A DNA stretch of 64,000 nucleotides from Lepas anatifera (GCA_034440635.1 JAOTON010001678.1:372001-436000), one strand, 5' to 3'; positions 46,010-58,939 are shown, counted from the first letter of the stretch. Notes: generated by a model from the sequence alone, not told the origin. A program made the numbers and translations.

Positions 46010-46175
46010 TCGAATCAACGCCAGCAACAGTAGCAGCACCAGCTCCAGGGACAGGACCAATACCAGCCCTAGCACCAGCACCAGCCCTTGTACCGGCACT
46101 AACACTGCACCGGTGTCAGCGCCGGCACTGGCTCTGGAACTAACACAAAGCACCAGCAATAGTACACCAGATTCA
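46010..46175 (+). repeat. CCAGCA-type minisatellite
   Basis: Loose 6-bp and 12-bp units around 'agcaccagcaccag', read as Ser/Thr or Ala/Pro runs in the three plus frames. Confidence 0.7.
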
Positions 46176-46297
46176 GCACCGGGACATCAGCGCCGGTAAG
46201 GGCACCAGTGTGTGCACTAGCATGCATTCAAAACCCAAAAATCAGCACGGTCAAAAAAATGTAGCACGGACAGCGTCCGCAACTTTTTGCATCCCTG

Positions 46298-46612
46298 CTC
46301 TGAGACTGCCACACTGACACACTGAGGCTGCCACACTGACACTTTGATCTTGCCACACTGACTATAAGAGACTGCCACACTGACACTCTAAGATTTTCAC
46401 ACTGACACTCCGAGACTGAAAAACAGACATTTTGAGCTTGTCATAGAAAGTCTGAGACTGCTATACCAACACTGAGATTGTCACACTGACACATTGAGCT
46501 TGAAACACAGACACGCTGAGCTTGCCTCACTGACATTTTGAGACTGCCAGACTGACACTCTGAGACTGCAACACTGATACTCTGAGATTGCCACACTGAC
46601 ACTTTGAGATGT
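46298..46612 (+). repeat. 22-bp minisatellite, block 4 (diverged)
   Basis: Units such as 'ctgaggctgccacactgac' with many changes. Older than blocks 1-3. Confidence 0.85.
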
Positions 46613-47202
<590 letters not shown>

Positions 47203-47289
47203 AGGACACAGACCATATAAATAGCTTTTTCAACTACAAGACAGATCCACGTGCATGGTACGTGCTACCCTGTCCGCATCACATTCAGC

Positions 47290-47445
47290 CAGTGGCGGAT
47301 CCAGGGCCACATTTCAGGGGAGCTAAATGGCTCGAGCCCACCAACCATTGCTCCGGAACAGTCTTCGGCTACGCATTAACTATAGGCACACCAACATTTA
47401 AGGGAGGGGCTTGAGCCCCTCTAGTCCCCTTTGTATCCACAATTG
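47290..47445. mobile_element. hAT-like miniature transposon, family H1
   Basis: The left end is CAGTGGCGGATCCAGGG and the inverted right end CAATTGTGGATACAAAGG. The interior 'cttcggctacgcattaacta' and 'ggggcttgagcccc' are H1 landmarks. Target duplication not clear. Confidence 0.7.
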
Positions 47446-47487
47446 CAGGAGTTCAGCATTTTACATTTTCACATTCTAAAATTCACG

Positions 47488-48721
47488 CATTTACTTCAAT
47501 TGCGCACCGGAAAACCAGGAATTCAACATATCATTTGTCTTGGAACTCGAAATTTCCGTAGAGAAAAGCAAAAATTCTACCTGAAATGTACCCAAAATGT
47601 ACCCAAGGAGCCGGCCGCAGTTGTCAGCTGTCGGCGTGACGACGTGCTGACGTCACGGTGAGTAATCAGCTTATTGAGGCCCATTGAATATGGTAGTAGT
47701 TGCCAGATCATGACGTCATGCACAGGCAGAGGTTTATTTCTTACCATAGAGGAACATTTTAAATGTCAAAATATTGGACTTATTGTGCATTTCCCAGAAA
47801 AATCGTGGAAGTTTTTATCCTTTTCGGCTAAAAATGCCCCCATTTAGGGAAGTCCGTGCAAGAGTACGCACTTAACTTTCTAAAGGCCTTTACTTTTCTC
47901 CTATAAGTCTAACAGCTAAAATTTTTATGTGGTTGTTTAGCCTAAAGAATTGCCTACGAATGGTCCATGTTTCAACTCGATGTCTCTGAAAGGAACCCGC
48001 CACGAGCCCATCCAAAATAAAAAGTCACGTGCGTACTCTTGCCGGAGTGGGTCGGTAAGAGTACGCACAAGAGGGGGCTGGAGTACGCATTGATGCCCCG
48101 CTATGCTTAAGGTGCATAGGCCGTGTCACGAAATTGTTTGTCACCAAACTGGGTGATTGTGTGATTTTATATCGTTCTGAACATACAAGAACTATGTTGC
48201 AACGTTTGGTTTTCCAAAAATGAATTACGGACTCTGTCCCGAGCGAAAATAAAATTTTCCTATCTCTTAAGCATGCGCACTCTTGCCCAATGGTCTACTG
48301 CGTACTCTTGCCGGATATGCTTCCTTGGGAAGAAAGTCTTCATAAACATGTTGGTAGGCGTTTTAGCGTGAGCTCCGGTCCTGGAGCACAGTTCTAGCTC
48401 AGCTTTCTTACTGATAACAGGCCGTAATACAATACTTTTGATAAAATAAGCTTGGTCTACAAGTTTTCCCAGTTAGTAAATATTACTTCAAGGGTGCCCA
48501 GAAGCTTATTTTGCTCTGTACTCCCGCGGAAAGAACAGGAGCACATTAAATTTTGGTGTGCAGCCTAGGCACTGACATTGCTTTTTTATACCAGGGTATC
48601 CACCATCTCAGTGGTTGCTAAGTAACCAAAACAGCCGCTGGGTACTCTTATCTCCTGCGTACTCTTACCCGCCCTTACCCTACACTAAATTTCGGGATTC
48701 AACCAAGGCGCCACATTCCCT
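47488..48721 (-). mobile_element. Kolobok-like element, copy K3, with nested insertion
   Basis: The minus strand starts at 48721 with AGGGAATGTGGCGCC next to TTAA (48722-48725). It follows K1 through 'ttgaat', 'atttagtgta', then, after the insert, through 'cctctgcctgt', 'tgacgtcat', 'aattggctgatt' equivalents and 'gtacatttcaggta'. Its far end near 47488 is lost. An 834-bp foreign block sits at 47847-48680. Confidence 0.7.
47847..48680. mobile_element. TA-flanked inverted-repeat element nested in K3
   Basis: Ends start GGG and share, after a less conserved stretch, AAGAGTACGCA in inverted orientation about 15 bases inside each end. TA flanks both sides (47845-47846 and 48681-48682), and removing the block with one TA restores the K1 reading. 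The motif TGCGTACTCTTGCC, or close forms, recurs inside near 48011, 48055, 48079, 48270 and 48299. No transposase frame. Superfamily not assigned. Confidence 0.65.
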
Positions 48722-48725
48722 TTAA

Positions 48726-49260
48726 CACGCTCTCGGTAGCGGTAGCAGCGATGCATTCTTTTGAGTCTGCTACCCGCTACTCCGCCAGGTTTTGGTGATT
48801 ACACCACAACCGCAACTCCGCTGCCATTTGCAGAGTTCGCAAGTAGCGGAGCGCCGGCGTAGCGGATTCATGAAGCAGACCAGCCGGCTCGTCCTTTTGG
48901 TACACATGAGACATTAGAATGACATGGTGCAATTTGACCAAGACCTTGCCTCGGGTTTTCTATTTTTACTACCCCAAATTAGTATTTCGAAGATGTCATT
49001 ATATCTAATGTACCGGAATCTAACCGAAGGACAGTGCCAAAACTTATTTTGGATACCAAACAACAGAAGTATTCGTAAATTGTCTGAATTGGCTAGCACT
49101 AGGACACTGAAGCGTTGAGAAGTCACTCTTGGCAGCCTAGCACAGTATAATACGCCGATGCCTCCTTCACTTTCGCGGTAGGCACTTCCTTAACATATGT
49201 ATCATCGATATGATACCAGCGAGCCCAGTCAATACATATGTTAGTTCATGATACGAGTAA
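48726..49260. other. No gene seen
   Basis: 'gtagcggtagcag' and 'gctacccgctactccgcc' give a short repetitive GC patch at 48735-48870. Otherwise unassigned. Confidence 0.3.
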
Positions 49261-49530
49261 GACGGCCCAAGTAGCTCAGCCAGTTTGTAGAAGACTGGGC
49301 TCCTTCCTGATGCTCAATGTTCATGCTTTGGCTTTCCCGATTGAGGTTCGAGGACACATTTACATCTTTGGATGCCATGGACCATTCGTAGAGAGCATCG
49401 TCCTGTCACATGGTTGAGACTCATTCTTCTTGCGTTGAAAACGTTGGCGCACTGGCCAAATTGGTGGGGGTGACCGGCCATTGGGCCTCTTGCCCAATAG
49501 GGTTTTATGTGGAGACTCTAATTAGCAATC
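49261..49530 (+). mobile_element. tRNA-derived SINE (second tail type)
   Basis: The head is 'aagtagctcagccagtttgt' (A box) and 'gattgaggttcgaggac' (B box). The tail 'gcgcactggccaaattggtg' and 'gggcctcttgcccaatagg' differs from the gtcgttaaacc family and is nearer to 51967 and 60297. Confidence 0.6.
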
Positions 49531-49958
49531 ACATGATCTTCTGCCCATCTTCTGCCCGCTTGCACTTCGTCAGTTTTTGAGATGTCGGAATGAAGCCGTC
49601 ACAGGTTGCCTTAGAATGATTCAATGCTTTCGAAAATGATAACATTTTCTAAAGTTAAAAACATTTTAGATTTTGATGAATTTTCTGTGCAGCCTCTGTA
49701 AGAGATGTCAATTCTCGCATCATGGTCCGAGAATTTAGTACCTATAAGAAAAATGTGAAGATTCCCACCTCCATTTTTACATATGAACTTGGAACACATG
49801 CAGCAATACATCTAGACAGTAAAAATGGAAGATATGTGCTAAATTTCAGAAGATTGATAAAAAGAGAAAACAGAAAAAGAACGACAAAAATTTTAAATGC
49901 AAGACTGTGTCTGATATCAACCGTTCAAAAATTAATTTCTCAAAGGCTTCAAAAATGA

Positions 49959-50204
49959 AAATTAAGCAATTTCCAAAAAAATAAACAAATTGTTGTGTCC
50001 AATTCCACCCTGAAGACACTGGAGGAGTTAAGGAACAGGATGGAGGGCTACATAGACGTGATGGGGAGGGAGACCAAGAGGTCGGTACTGCATCTAAGAT
50101 TGATAGCCCATGTCTTTCAGAAACTGAAGGAAGCACCTTGATTCACGTTTCAAGAAATTATTCAGCAGGCAGCTGGAGTCGCAAAGGATGACCTGGAATA
50201 CTAG
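49959..50204 (+). pseudogene. Degraded coding-like terminal exon
   Basis: After a TGA at 49956-49958 the frame reads 'STLKTLEELRNRMEGYIDVM' then 'ETKRSVLHLRLIAHVFQKLK'. It meets TGA at 50139-50141, and in the same frame continues 'FTFQEIIQQAAGVAKDDLEY' to TAG at 50202-50204. The helical, charged pattern continues across the stop, which argues for a lost codon rather than a true end. A possible acceptor is 'tccaattccaccctgaag'. Family not recognised. Confidence 0.45.
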
Positions 50205-50287
50205 TAAATAAATTTCCATTCGTCTAGATGGATGCAAATAATGGCAAATTAATCAGCAAAGTTTCAATGAATTTTGACGGGACAAGA

Positions 50288-50431
50288 CTAAAAAATTGTT
50301 CTGGATAGACCTGTCGAGAAAATAATATGAATGTGCCATAAATACCCCCTCCATCCTGGTTTGAACAATTCTCCCAAAGTGTCGTTGACCACGGAAACAT
50401 ATCGGGAAGTCACTCGCTTAGGCAAAGCCAT
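50288..50431 (-). CDS. Possible minus-strand gene start
   Basis: ATG at 50431 in good context (AGGATGG) opens 'MALPKRVTSRYVSVVNDTLG' and runs 47 codons to a stop at 50288. The CpG-rich block 50440-50760 lies directly upstream on this strand. Weak donors (GG|GTATTT, CAG|GTCTAT) occur before the stop. Product unknown. Confidence 0.3.
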   Translation of the reverse strand: MALPKRVTSRYVSVVNDTLGELFKPGWRGYLWHIHIIFSTGLSRTIF

Positions 50432-50439
50432 CCTGTCGA

Positions 50440-50760
50440 AAGTAACAGAGCGAGAACACTGCACGGCTGCTTCCTCGTGGCATTTATCGTGTCGCCACCT
50501 CCTCCCAGGGGATTCCGGCCGGCCGCACGCGGCCGCTGTTTTCTGCCGTCGGCTGGCGGCGATGTTTGGCCAGTCGACACCATTTGCGCCTCCGCGTCGG
50601 CCGCGTCCGTCGCCCCTGTGCCACTGCATTTGTCGTCGATGCTGTGTCAACAGCCGGCGTCTATTGTCGCCGCGGCTTTGCTATCACCCTGGCGCGCCGC
50701 ATCGGGGAACCGGCAGCCAATGCGGGGAAACGGGAGAGTTCGCTCCCCACCTGAACCTCG
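50440..50760. promoter_or_regulatory. CpG-rich patch
   Basis: Dense CpG with open frames on both strands, as GC-rich DNA gives. It could be the promoter of the minus-strand start at 50431 or of plus-strand sequence at 51.1 kb. It could also be an exon; frame undecided. Confidence 0.3.
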
Positions 50761-51072
50761 TACACAATGCTTATCACTGAATTACCGGCAGACTGATAAT
50801 GTCATCATGTTGCACAAAGACTGATAGAACTATCAGAAGTATTTTATCCTCTTTTCTAAGCTTCCGTTAACGCCTATGCGTCCGTCTAATGGTGCGTCCA
50901 GGTCTAGTTCTCACGCTACTCCACCGCAGAAACCAGCACAGGGTGGGACGGGGAACCACGGCTCGCTGTTAATGATGACGCCCCAGCGATCGGACACAAA
51001 AGGGCACCGCGCACTGTCGAGTTTGGTTAGTGATGTGTGTCTGAACGGGACATGGTGCGTGAACTAATTTAG

Positions 51073-51219
51073 TTATTGAGGCGGACGTTGTTTGTGCAGC
51101 TGTGTGAGAGCAGCGCAGAGCGTAAGCCGAGCCTGGTTGAGAGGATTACTGACCCGGCTTTGTACGGGGTGATTTATACGCTGAGTGTGCTGCGCAGAGG
51201 GACAGCTTATATAAAATGA
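51073..51219 (+). CDS. Coding-like segment
   Basis: An acceptor 'cgttgtttgtgcag' ends at 51099 and is followed by 39 codons ('ERKPSLVERITDPALYGVIY' inside) to TGA at 51217-51219. Third-position G/C is high. No family. It may be a terminal exon or chance near a CpG patch. Confidence 0.25.
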   Translation, partial: LLRRTLFVQLCESSAERKPSLVERITDPALYGVIYTLSVLRRGTAYIK

Positions 51220-51966
51220 ATTGCCGTAATGGCGGGATTATGCTCATTTTGAGGGAAGTAAAAAGTATTAAGGCCTTTCAAGCTTATGGTGCATTGAGTT
51301 GATACTTATTGTAAGACTTTATTCATATGTTTATATCCCTTAAAAGAGGATCTAACTTCACCGTCTTTTTTGGGCCGACTCCAGAACTGGCTCTGTGAGA
51401 CTGAAAAAGTCAAGCAATCGATACCAGGCTCGTTCCATTCATCGCTTTTATGCTTCTCGACATGTTTTTATCCTGATCAAAATCATGTACCCGGACGAGC
51501 GAGATATAGTTCAGCTAGTGTAGGATACAGCCGGTGGAGAATTGTGTGATTACTTATGGATGATATATCTGAGCGTTACATCAATATTCGCCATGTTTGT
51601 TGGCTAAACTGTCATGACTGCCTCTGTTTCTGAGTTGTTCAATATTGTTAATGTGCAGCTTTTTAACGTTCATTCTTAAGTCCCATAACTCTCACTTTTA
51701 CAGTTTCGAAAATGGGAACCAGGTATATAGAAAAACTATTATTTCTTGCTAAATTCGGCGCATGATTCAAACAGGGATAACACACATTTTGGTGAGAGTT
51801 TCTTGACAAGATGTATTATCAATTAATGTATAATGTTTATGAAAGAATACAGCACCTGTTGGCGTCTTGTGAATGGAGCGGTAGTCGCCGAGATGTAAGA
51901 TGTGTTTGCTACAGCGGAAGCTGTATTACTCTGAACGCGGACAGCCTGAGGATGACTCTGGATGAG
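51220..51966. other. No gene seen
   Basis: AT-rich and unassigned. Confidence 0.35.
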
Positions 51967-52148
51967 GGGTCGGGTGGCTTAGAGACTTTATTGTCCGTAT
52001 CCAAACTGAGGTGACATAGTTTAACGTGGGTTCAATCCTCACAACGGACAAACATCTTCCGCGTCCCATCTGGCCGGGAAGAAAGGACCCCTAAACACCC
52101 ACGCCAATACCCCCACTAATTGGGGACGAATGCCTGTTAGTATTAGCC
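51967..52148 (+). mobile_element. tRNA-derived SINE (second tail type)
   Basis: The head is 'gtcgggtggcttagagac' and B box 'cgtgggttcaatcctcac'. The tail 'aaacacccacgccaatac' then 'ccactaattgggg' matches 60297-60488 reversed ('aaacacccacgccaaaac'). Confidence 0.65.
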
Positions 52149-52621
52149 AAGACAAATGAAAATATATAAGGACGTGGAAAATGTGTCATACCAGAGTCAC
52201 GCTCACTGTCACATGATAAGTCGTAACTTACCTTTTAAACACTATTTTCCTACATATACAGACAGTTATTTTTAGTGATCTGTAAATAATTTGCTGGGAT
52301 GCTTTAGACCGCAGTCCCGATCTGAGTTATTTGAGAAGATTCAGCCGGAAGTGACGGGGTCCGGCTCCAGCCACCGTTGGTCGCATTTACTTGTCAACAA
52401 ATCTCCGAAATGCAGAGCTTCCTTAAATATATCAAATACATATTGGGGACAATGTTTGGACTGAAATGGTATGTATTACAATATAGGTGTCTTAATATAT
52501 CTTTGAAGAGCTTACACAATGACATGAAAGATCCTTTTACTGCCACTTCTTCATCTTGAAGTATCGTTTTTGCGGTAAGCGCCTACCTACAAGGAATACT
52601 CTAGGATCCCTACGACGAGAG

Positions 52622-53086
52622 TATAAATACTTGGTCGGTACGGCCAAAGTGCGATAGGTGAACAGAATGACGCTTTTGTCACGGCGAATCAAGTCACTCA
52701 TTGATGTTGCGCGTAAAAGTGCTACAAATATCTTTGAATTTCTTACAAATGGCAGTAAGCAGAAAGCAAATCAACATTCAGGAAAAATATCGATTTTTGG
52801 TGTAGGGAACTTTAATTTGGACCTCTTTTACCCAGTCGAACAGCCACGTAATATTTGTTACCATTGCTGCACCTGTGTCCACACCCCTCGACATAGGAAA
52901 AAGGATACATACTTCACTGCAGAAATCATTTATTTTGAGCCTCGTGCTCTGTGGAAAACCACGTTTTGGGTCACGCCTCTGGCTGTGTTTTTTTACGGAC
53001 GACACGGTAATAAAACGCTGTCAGCTTGTATCAATTATCACTATCGGTCACTACCGGTTGCTGGGGGTAACGACTGGGACATCTAA
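52622..53086 (+). other. TATA box followed by a 140-codon frame
   Basis: TATAAATA at 52622-52629 lies 38 bases before an ATG at 52667 that stays open to 53086 ('ISIFGVGNFNLDLFYPVEQP' inside). Codon use is AT-leaning and no family is recognised. The length is only mildly unusual for chance, so this is a note and not a gene call. Confidence 0.2.
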
Positions 53087-55454
53087 AGACATGGAGACGC
53101 CGAGAGCAGTCGCATAAACTCTCCTCTTGGCTTTATCAGCTTCCGCTGAATTAGAGGCACCCCTTCCAGTGGTCATCCAGTAGCGGAGCTGTCCGGCATT
53201 AGCTCCGTCTCCGGCCGGACCTCAATCGCCTGGAAGCCTTACTTAAGCCTTTTGGCCAGGCCTGTCCAGTGTTTACTTGAGTCGTATCAGATGGTGTCGT
53301 AGATCATACAGAATTCGAGAGCCGCCTCCAGCAGACATGGCCAGAGAGCTTCCTTTGATGCAGCCTGAGTGGTAGGAGGCCAGACTGGCCACTGGCGGGG
53401 GCGGATATAGACGAGTGGTTAGGAGGAGGCAACGGAGCAAAAAACCATAACAGCTTAGTTTTTCGTAAGAATTGGCGAAAATCCTATGGTTTTCGGTATA
53501 CGCAGATCTATTAGGATGTGCGCAAGGGGACTGCTCCTCCCCACCTTTGAAATGAGAAAATTCCACACTTATTCTGTGGTGCTGACTGGAAAGAAATGGA
53601 TGGAAAAGTCAACGTTACCCATCCTCCCAGAAATTGTGATCCTCCACCCTGACTGGTTTGGGGGAGGGAAAAGCGTGTTTGTTGCTCCCACCTTTGCCTG
53701 GATCCATCAGTAAACACTGGTACTGTTTCGCTTTTATGTTGGTTCTTTAAATGAGACCGAAAACGTAATTATGATGGATGAATGCCATATTCAGATCTCC
53801 GGTTGATAAGAACCGCTGAGCATTCCATTTCATAATACAAAAGCTAGACTAAAATATCCGTTGGCTGATTAGACATTGAAATCTTAAAATGTTCTCGCTC
53901 AATTTTGACGGTTAGCACCTACTTTCTGAGTCGAGGAAAATAGTTTCACTCTTCACTTTGTGCCACCATTCCTCCCCTCCTCTGGGAGGTAACCAATGTT
54001 TTACTCCAGTCGATCAGCAGCAAAAGTACGCTCTTGCCGACAGCTCATATCATAAAGTGTGAATTTACGGTCGTGTTTACCGACAAGCAGATTTACACAC
54101 TCGTAACTTTCTATTAGGACTGGTGAGGCGATTTCCATAGGGGATGCATAATGTGATATCGGTGCTCTGGCGCAGCTCGCAGGGCGGGCCGCTAGAGCTT
54201 CCCCGTTGGAGATTTATGCCCGGCTTTATTGCTATTTTCCGACAATCGGATTACACTCGGTCGGGCAGCTGAAGCAAAACACACAAACATAAGTGTTTGT
54301 GTTATGATAAACCGCTGATTCTGGTCCCCCTGGGAGTACTTTTGCTATAATTCATATCGCGTTTTCCCGCAGTGTAAGAGTTGATATATCACGGTCTGCT
54401 GGTGTACTCACACCCACAAGCCGAGGTGTGACACATTGTTGGCTTTTTGTATTTGTAGTGAGTGGAAAGCACTGTATTTGAAGGGATTTACAAAAAATCG
54501 ACCCGGCATAATATTAATACAGCTTGCTTTAGCACGATATGAGCCAGCTGCATTTCGTCTTACCGTGCGCAACATACGTTGTATGAGAGAAACGACGACA
54601 CGTTACACAATAGCTGAATTAGTGCACAGTTTCTTCTAATTATTTCGTGCACAATGAGGCCAGAACGTTAAAAAAGTATTTGAAATAAAAAACGTGCAAA
54701 CTCATCGCAATTTTGGGTCTATCGCGCCAGTTGTTCTCAAACATTTGTACACATTTGTACGCATCAACGTATTTGATATGCCGATGTTTTACCTGTTGTC
54801 TATTATTGATAAAATGCGCCTCTTCTATTCTATTTCTGCTAGTGAATAATATACCATGGCATGACAGTCCGAGGGTCTACTATACCTAGTATGAAGATGC
54901 AACAGTATTGCAAAAATGTAAAAGTGAGATGCTGATTACATAAATGTTCATCGACCTACACATCTAGTACAAATTCAGAATCCACGATTACATCACTCAA
55001 ATATAAATACTCGTTCCTTATTAGTCTTATACTGACCCAGCCTGCAGCTGAAATAAATTCCATGAACCACCGAACAAATTCCCTTTGAAGCCTTTCGACA
55101 CGCTAATTCTGATTTGATGATCCAGAATCTTTTTAACCTTCTTACAAGCTATGTTCGTCTGATGTTCCAGAAAAGTTTGGTTCTGTTGCTCTCTTGATTT
55201 ATTCCCCCACTAAAGGTAAATCAAGCAATGAAAAGCAGTGAGGAAATCAAAGCAAGAGCACAAGAAAAGACACAAGGTAGAGCACTAAAAGCACACCCCG
55301 GTCTGCGACCTGGGCTAACGCCCCACCGGCGCAGGAATACCGCATGACAATGTGCTGAACGCAAACCTTATTTCCTTCTTAATGTATCTCTAAACAAGCC
55401 TGTAGGTCAGTGCTATCATTCTTTTCTTTGAAATAACTAATAAATATCCCTTAG
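53087..55454. other. No gene supported
   Basis: 53150-53280 is GC-richer and open in one plus frame ('SGISSVSGRTSIAWKPYLSL') without splice support. The rest is AT-rich with nothing recognised. Confidence 0.3.
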
Positions 55455-55548
55455 TCAACCCCGAAATCGAACCGGCCACCCCTGACCAAGAGACAGGGCC
55501 TCTAACCACTAGACCACTGCGCCACACTGTACCGGCTCCCACTAACCC
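55455..55548 (-). mobile_element. tRNA-like SINE head
   Basis: The minus strand reads 'gtggcgcagtggtctagtgg' then 'ttagaggcc' (A box) and 'gccggttcgatttcgggg' (B box). Spacing is near a tRNA, but the acceptor and anticodon arms do not pair well, so I call a SINE head or tRNA pseudogene. Confidence 0.6.
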
Positions 55549-57047
55549 TACACCTGTGACCAGTCAGGAGGTCACTGGCCGGTATCACCCAATCAAAACG
55601 ATGCCGTGATCGTGGCGCCGGGTGCTGTGTTCGTACAGAAAAGGCATGGTGTAAAGCTGCTTCTAGAAGACGAACCAAACACTATATTGGCTTAGAATCA
55701 CTTGTATCGGCGACCCAGGACCCTAAGCTAGCTTTATGTTAAATTGCATTCTCTTCCATTCATTTGAGGACTTGGAACCATGGTGAGAAACAAACGTGTT
55801 CCGAGAAATTTAGCTCCTTGAAATACCCTTTCAGACGAACTACTCGAAAGTCGTTGGAGATAAGTGGGTAGTGTAAATTAATGAACTCACGGAAATTAAT
55901 TTTCCTATTCAGCTATGTCAATTGTAAGTTTGTGAATGACATTTGCTGGGAACTGAGAAACTAAAGATAAGAGGTTTTCTACTAAAATTATATTTATCCA
56001 TATAAAAAAAACTAATTTTAATATCACGATATCAATCTCCAAATATTATCAGGGGGAAGCAATGTTCTTTCATTATTTGAAATGAAAAGTCAAATCGGCG
56101 CATTAGATCGCGAGATATTAAGATTTAAATGAAATGAGCAAAAATGCAGTCCTCCGGCAAAATGGAAAAAACTAGGTCAGAATTTTACGGTTTCCATTGG
56201 AAACTATATCTAAGCACAAGAAAATTGACAATTGAAAATTGAAAATTGAAAACTAAGCAACTGTCTTAAAATTAACTGAAGCGTGCGTTCTGACGTTTCG
56301 AGCTTATAAGTCGGCCGTCAAATTTCAATAGCTTTTTGGACTGTATTAGAAATACTGCGTTTTGGAGTAATAAATATTGTCGGACCAGTTCGAATTTTTT
56401 GCTTAGGTGGCCCCTGTTGCTTATTCAAAAGGAGGCATATTTCAAGTTCATGGCTTAAGAAATAAAAATTAGAAAAATCCAAAACTGAAAATGTTTGTTC
56501 TAAAATTCTCAAAACTTTTTTGAATTTAGATTTGGGGCCGTAGTTTTGGCGTCTAGCGTATCACCCTACACAATTGCAGAGCCCTGGCATCAACTGTCAG
56601 AACCGCCAAGCGGCCAGAATAGAGCCTCTTGAGAAATATCAATCCGCTTCGCTCCATGGATTTCGTCATGCGGCTCTGGCAATTTTTACGACTGTTTCAC
56701 CATATATCCTATAAGTTGTTAAAAATCCATGTAAATATTTGTTTTATATTTTTTATCATATTTATTTGGTTATGACATATGCACGAGGTTAAATGTTTGC
56801 ATTAGCAAAGCACTAAGTAACGACAAATACAGCGCCTTCGATACAAGTTAAACGAAGGCGGTTCTGTGTGTGGTATCAAGTGGTCCGAGGACCTGTGTTT
56901 CAAATAATGATGCAGTTGTCTCTACTACCTTCCCTGGTTTAGAGTACGACGGCTCATAGAATATTTAAACCGAAAATTATGGGTGAAATTTTCAACGAAT
57001 CGTGTATTGAGAAATAATATTTGTGAAACAGCAGGAGCGGGTCGAAC
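55549..57047. other. No gene seen
   Basis: AT-rich. A short tandem 'aaaattga' repeat sits at 56220-56255. Confidence 0.35.
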
Positions 57048-57209
57048 CAGTGGCAGAAACAAGGGGGGCTAGAGGGCTCAACCCCATCACCGAAATGCCA
57101 GAGAGCCTATAGTAAATTCATAGCCATAGGCTGATCCGAGGCAATGGCGGAGAGACCGGGGAGGCTTGGCCCTCCAGACCCCCCCAATAAAATCCTGGAT
57201 TCGCCACTG
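57048..57209. mobile_element. hAT-like miniature transposon, family H1
   Basis: The left end is CAGTGGCAGAAACAAGG and the inverted right end CAGTGGCGAATCCAGG. 'ctagagggctcaacccc' and 'aggcttggccctcc' arms as in H1. Flanking 8-mers do not match. Confidence 0.7.
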
Positions 57210-57924
57210 AATCGGGTCCCAGTTAGTCTCGTACGAATTGAAATACTCCTGGAGCTGACTTTAAAATAGTCAGAAGCTGATATAATAATAATTATAGTTT
57301 TATATGTTTCAGGGGCTGTTGAGTTTTGAAAGCAGTCTTGGCTCTTAACGCAATCGTAATAGACAGTTTTCAGATTTGAGTGCCCCCCCCCCACCATCGT
57401 TTATGTATACATTGGAAGTGTCTTCCTTAGACAAGAACATTCTGTCACCTGTGACTTTTGGGTCTGGCTATATTCATATTCATAAGTTACACACATTTTC
57501 ACACTATTCTGGTACTTTTAGGGTGTTGTAGTGATGAAGTCTATTAAAGGACACGGTAAGGATGAGGATAGGTGAGGATAATTACGGTGGGCTTTCTACC
57601 TAAAGGGGTCGCTGCAGCGACAGGCGCATGCGCTTCTATCCCCAAGATAGATTAAGGATGAGCACAAATATCACTGGCCAAAAAGAAAGCATACAATCGC
57701 ACACACCTTAAGCATGTAAATAACACTCGTAAGAGGTTCAGCACAGTATAGAGTTCATTTTAGCGGTCTGATGTCAGAAAAGTGAAGTGCGCTAAAATAT
57801 CGACTATGTTTTGAGTCCGGGCTGAAGCTTCGGGCCTTTTCACTATCCAACTTGGAGCAAAGTATGACGTGCTGTCATCTTCTGCATATTATTTGGTTCT
57901 GCATCGGCAGTGTTTTCTATTAGT
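57210..57924. other. No gene seen
   Basis: Unassigned. A 12-bp palindrome tcgctgcagcga lies at about 57609-57620. Confidence 0.3.
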
Positions 57925-58437
57925 ACTCACTCTCTAAACCCGTCCGACGGTTAGGTTTCAGCTTAATGCTCGCCTCTCTCCGTTTGCTTACCTTTGTGCC
58001 AGGCACCACTCCTCTCCACTCAGCAGAAGCACATCGTGACTCTGTTGACTTCAGCGAACTCGGCCGCCGGCTAGCCTGTGCTGACTGCCGCCGCGCCGTC
58101 TTGCCTGTACCGAAGAGCAGCCTCGGATGGTGGAGCAGATAAACAAGCCAATAGAGAGAAAAGTATGGCTGAGAATGTTTGAGAAATATAATTTTAATAC
58201 ATCTCCTGGTTCATGGTTTAAAGCTCTGTCGTTTTAACGGAGAAATTTCCACTACATTTCTCGCAATACGACTGAACGCGCCTCCACCAATCAGCGGCCG
58301 CCGTCCACTGGCTGCCGCTTGCCCGCGGGCACAGAGGTTAGAGAGGTCACGCCGGGCGCGGTTGCCGCCGAGTTCAAACATCGGTGGGGAGGGGTCGCGT
58401 GGCGGATTATAAAACCTACATGAGTGGTGTTGAAAAT
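57925..58437 (-). repeat. CpG-rich repeat R, copy 2 (inverted)
   Basis: Reverse complement of 18781-19306 in the same block order. It keeps the CCAAT box (CCAAT at 58287-58291 on the plus strand) and, on the minus strand, a better donor CAAAG|GTAAGC than copy 1. Confidence 0.6.
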
Positions 58438-58939
58438 GATGTTGCCTGTGTCTGCTGCTGGACTGAGGGAAGGGGATAAGTGCAGGAGACATTCTGTACA
58501 CGTGTGTGGGTATATGGGTTAGGTGTTTGTACAGTGTGCGGTGTCGACAGCACTGAAAAGCAAATTCATTGGTTTGACATGTGAGCATGTCAGGCGTGCA
58601 CAACTGTAGGTGCTGATTTCGAGACGGAAGTATTCTTGTGAAATCAGGATACATGTTTGAGCTTTTCCAGTTTTTATTTTCAATTGACACATGTATTGGG
58701 AATACAGCACACATGGTACATGCATAAATGTGAAATGCACGTCCAGCGGAAATGTCATGTGTATGCAATATAAGTTGAGGATGCCAAAATTATTATTTGA
58801 GGTGGAGGGATATGCAGTTCTGACCATGTAAACAAGGATGATCCAATGCATAGCACAGGTGTTAGAATTAGGTGTCTTTTGTATTATTGCGATGTAGTAT
58901 TTAGCCAAAACTATTTAATACCTTAGCATATTGTCTTCA
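58438..58939. other. No gene seen
   Basis: Overlapping minus frames exist, but the composition is not coding-like. Confidence 0.3.

Noticed and set aside
55455..55548. Functional tRNA gene on the minus strand
   Set aside because: Acceptor and anticodon stems do not pair well; called a SINE head or tRNA pseudogene.
58211..58768. 185-codon minus-strand frame
   Set aside because: It crosses the CpG-rich repeat R and AT-rich flank; the frame is not preserved in the other copy of the repeat.
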